From Candidatus Saccharimonadota bacterium (GTDB taxonomy: Bacteria > Patescibacteriota > Saccharimonadia > UBA4664): DNA of 5,488 nucleotides. A model generated the notes under the pieces. The model did not search any database. It had not been told where the DNA came from and saw only the letters and a list, made by a program, of their open reading frames with translations. The stretch is taken from contig JAQZBT010000061.1 in the NCBI GenBank assembly GCA_029237755.1, positions 1 to 5,488 of the forward strand, written 5' to 3'. The position numbers and the translations under genes are program-made. This document shows positions 5,342 through 5,488 of this stretch, one piece after another; the stretch's first letter is position 1, and every line of letters starts with the position of its first letter.

Positions 5342-5377
5342 AAGGAGAAGGCGGGCACACTTACTGGCGTGCCCGCC
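5340..5377 (-). terminator. Intrinsic terminator of the right-edge gene
   Basis: GGCGGGCAC (5350-5358) and GTGCCCGCC (5369-5377) form a perfect 9 bp stem with a 10-nt loop. On the minus strand it is followed by TTCTCCTTTT (5340-5349). It lies 36 nt after the stop of the right-edge frame and before the alaS promoter, so it most likely ends that gene's transcript. Confidence 0.7.
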
Positions 5378-5413
5378 CTTATGTCCCTTCAGAACCAATC
5401 ATGGCTTATCCCC

Positions 5414-5488
5414 TTAGGCCGCAGTCTGTTCCGATTTACGTTCTGCTGCCTTATTGCGGGGTGGCCTCGTGGCCGGTTTCTTGCGCGG
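5414..5488 (-). CDS. 3' end of an unidentified gene encoding a Lys/Arg/Pro-rich tail
   Basis: A minus-strand frame enters from the window edge and stops at TAA (5414-5416), giving 24 residues: PRKKPATRPPRNKAAER then KSEQTAA. The tail is strongly basic with Pro and Ala, as in disordered nucleic-acid-binding tails (histone-like or ribosomal-type proteins). That similarity is compositional only. The hairpin terminator just downstream in the same orientation supports this being a real gene end. An open plus-strand frame from 5401 also spans the region, so the call is not certain. Confidence 0.55.
   Translation of the reverse strand, partial: PRKKPATRPPRNKAAERKSEQTAA

Noticed and set aside
5306..5398. 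Upstream in-frame start of alaS giving 31 more residues
   Set aside because: It would begin before the hairpin terminator and the promoter; the extra residues have no AlaRS similarity, and the N-terminal motif MTANEIRSAYLKFF fits the family start.
1..5488. CRISPR array, insertion sequence or tRNA gene
   Set aside because: No spaced direct repeats, no transposase frame or terminal inverted repeats, and no cloverleaf with a T-loop on either strand.

Overview
The window looks like a piece of a Patescibacteria (CPR) chromosome, plausibly Saccharibacteria-like. This rests on inference: a compact alanyl-tRNA synthetase without the usual C-terminal domain, many short tightly packed genes with 4-base ATGA overlaps, several small single-pass membrane proteins with Pro/Thr/Ser-rich linkers, and a fairly GC-rich sequence. 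TGA is used as an ordinary stop in two genes, so the recoded (UGA = Gly) lineages are unlikely. All recognisable protein genes lie on the minus strand; one strong non-coding RNA candidate lies on the plus strand.

Reading right to left along minus-strand transcription: the right edge (5414-5488) holds the Lys/Arg/Pro-rich tail of an unidentified protein, closed by a hairpin terminator (5340-5377). The T-tract of that terminator touches the promoter of alaS (3419-5305), which seems to be leaderless. Directly after the alaS stop codon begins a Nudix-family hydrolase gene (2918-3415), so the two probably form one transcription unit.

Positions 2404-2917 hold no credible protein gene. On the plus strand this stretch has a promoter-like pair, a 5'/3' closing helix of 12 consecutive pairs starting at the predicted transcription start, many nested hairpins (one C(UUCG)G loop, one GNRA loop), and a long terminator hairpin with a T-run. 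I read it as a structured RNA of about 380 nt plus terminator, of a class I cannot name. Its size and closed ends recall RNase P RNA, but I could not find the conserved RNase P, tmRNA or SRP RNA sequence elements.

From a promoter back-to-back with the RNA promoter, a five-gene minus-strand operon runs from 2403 to 155. Each product has a short cytoplasmic N-terminus, one membrane helix and an outside part. The first ends in a bacterial SH3 domain. The second and third share a domain with two conserved cysteines that I do not recognise. The fourth and fifth are short membrane/coiled-coil paralogues of each other. Together they look like a cell-envelope gene set built by duplication and domain swapping. 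The left edge holds the start of another minus-strand gene (1-64) with its own promoter.
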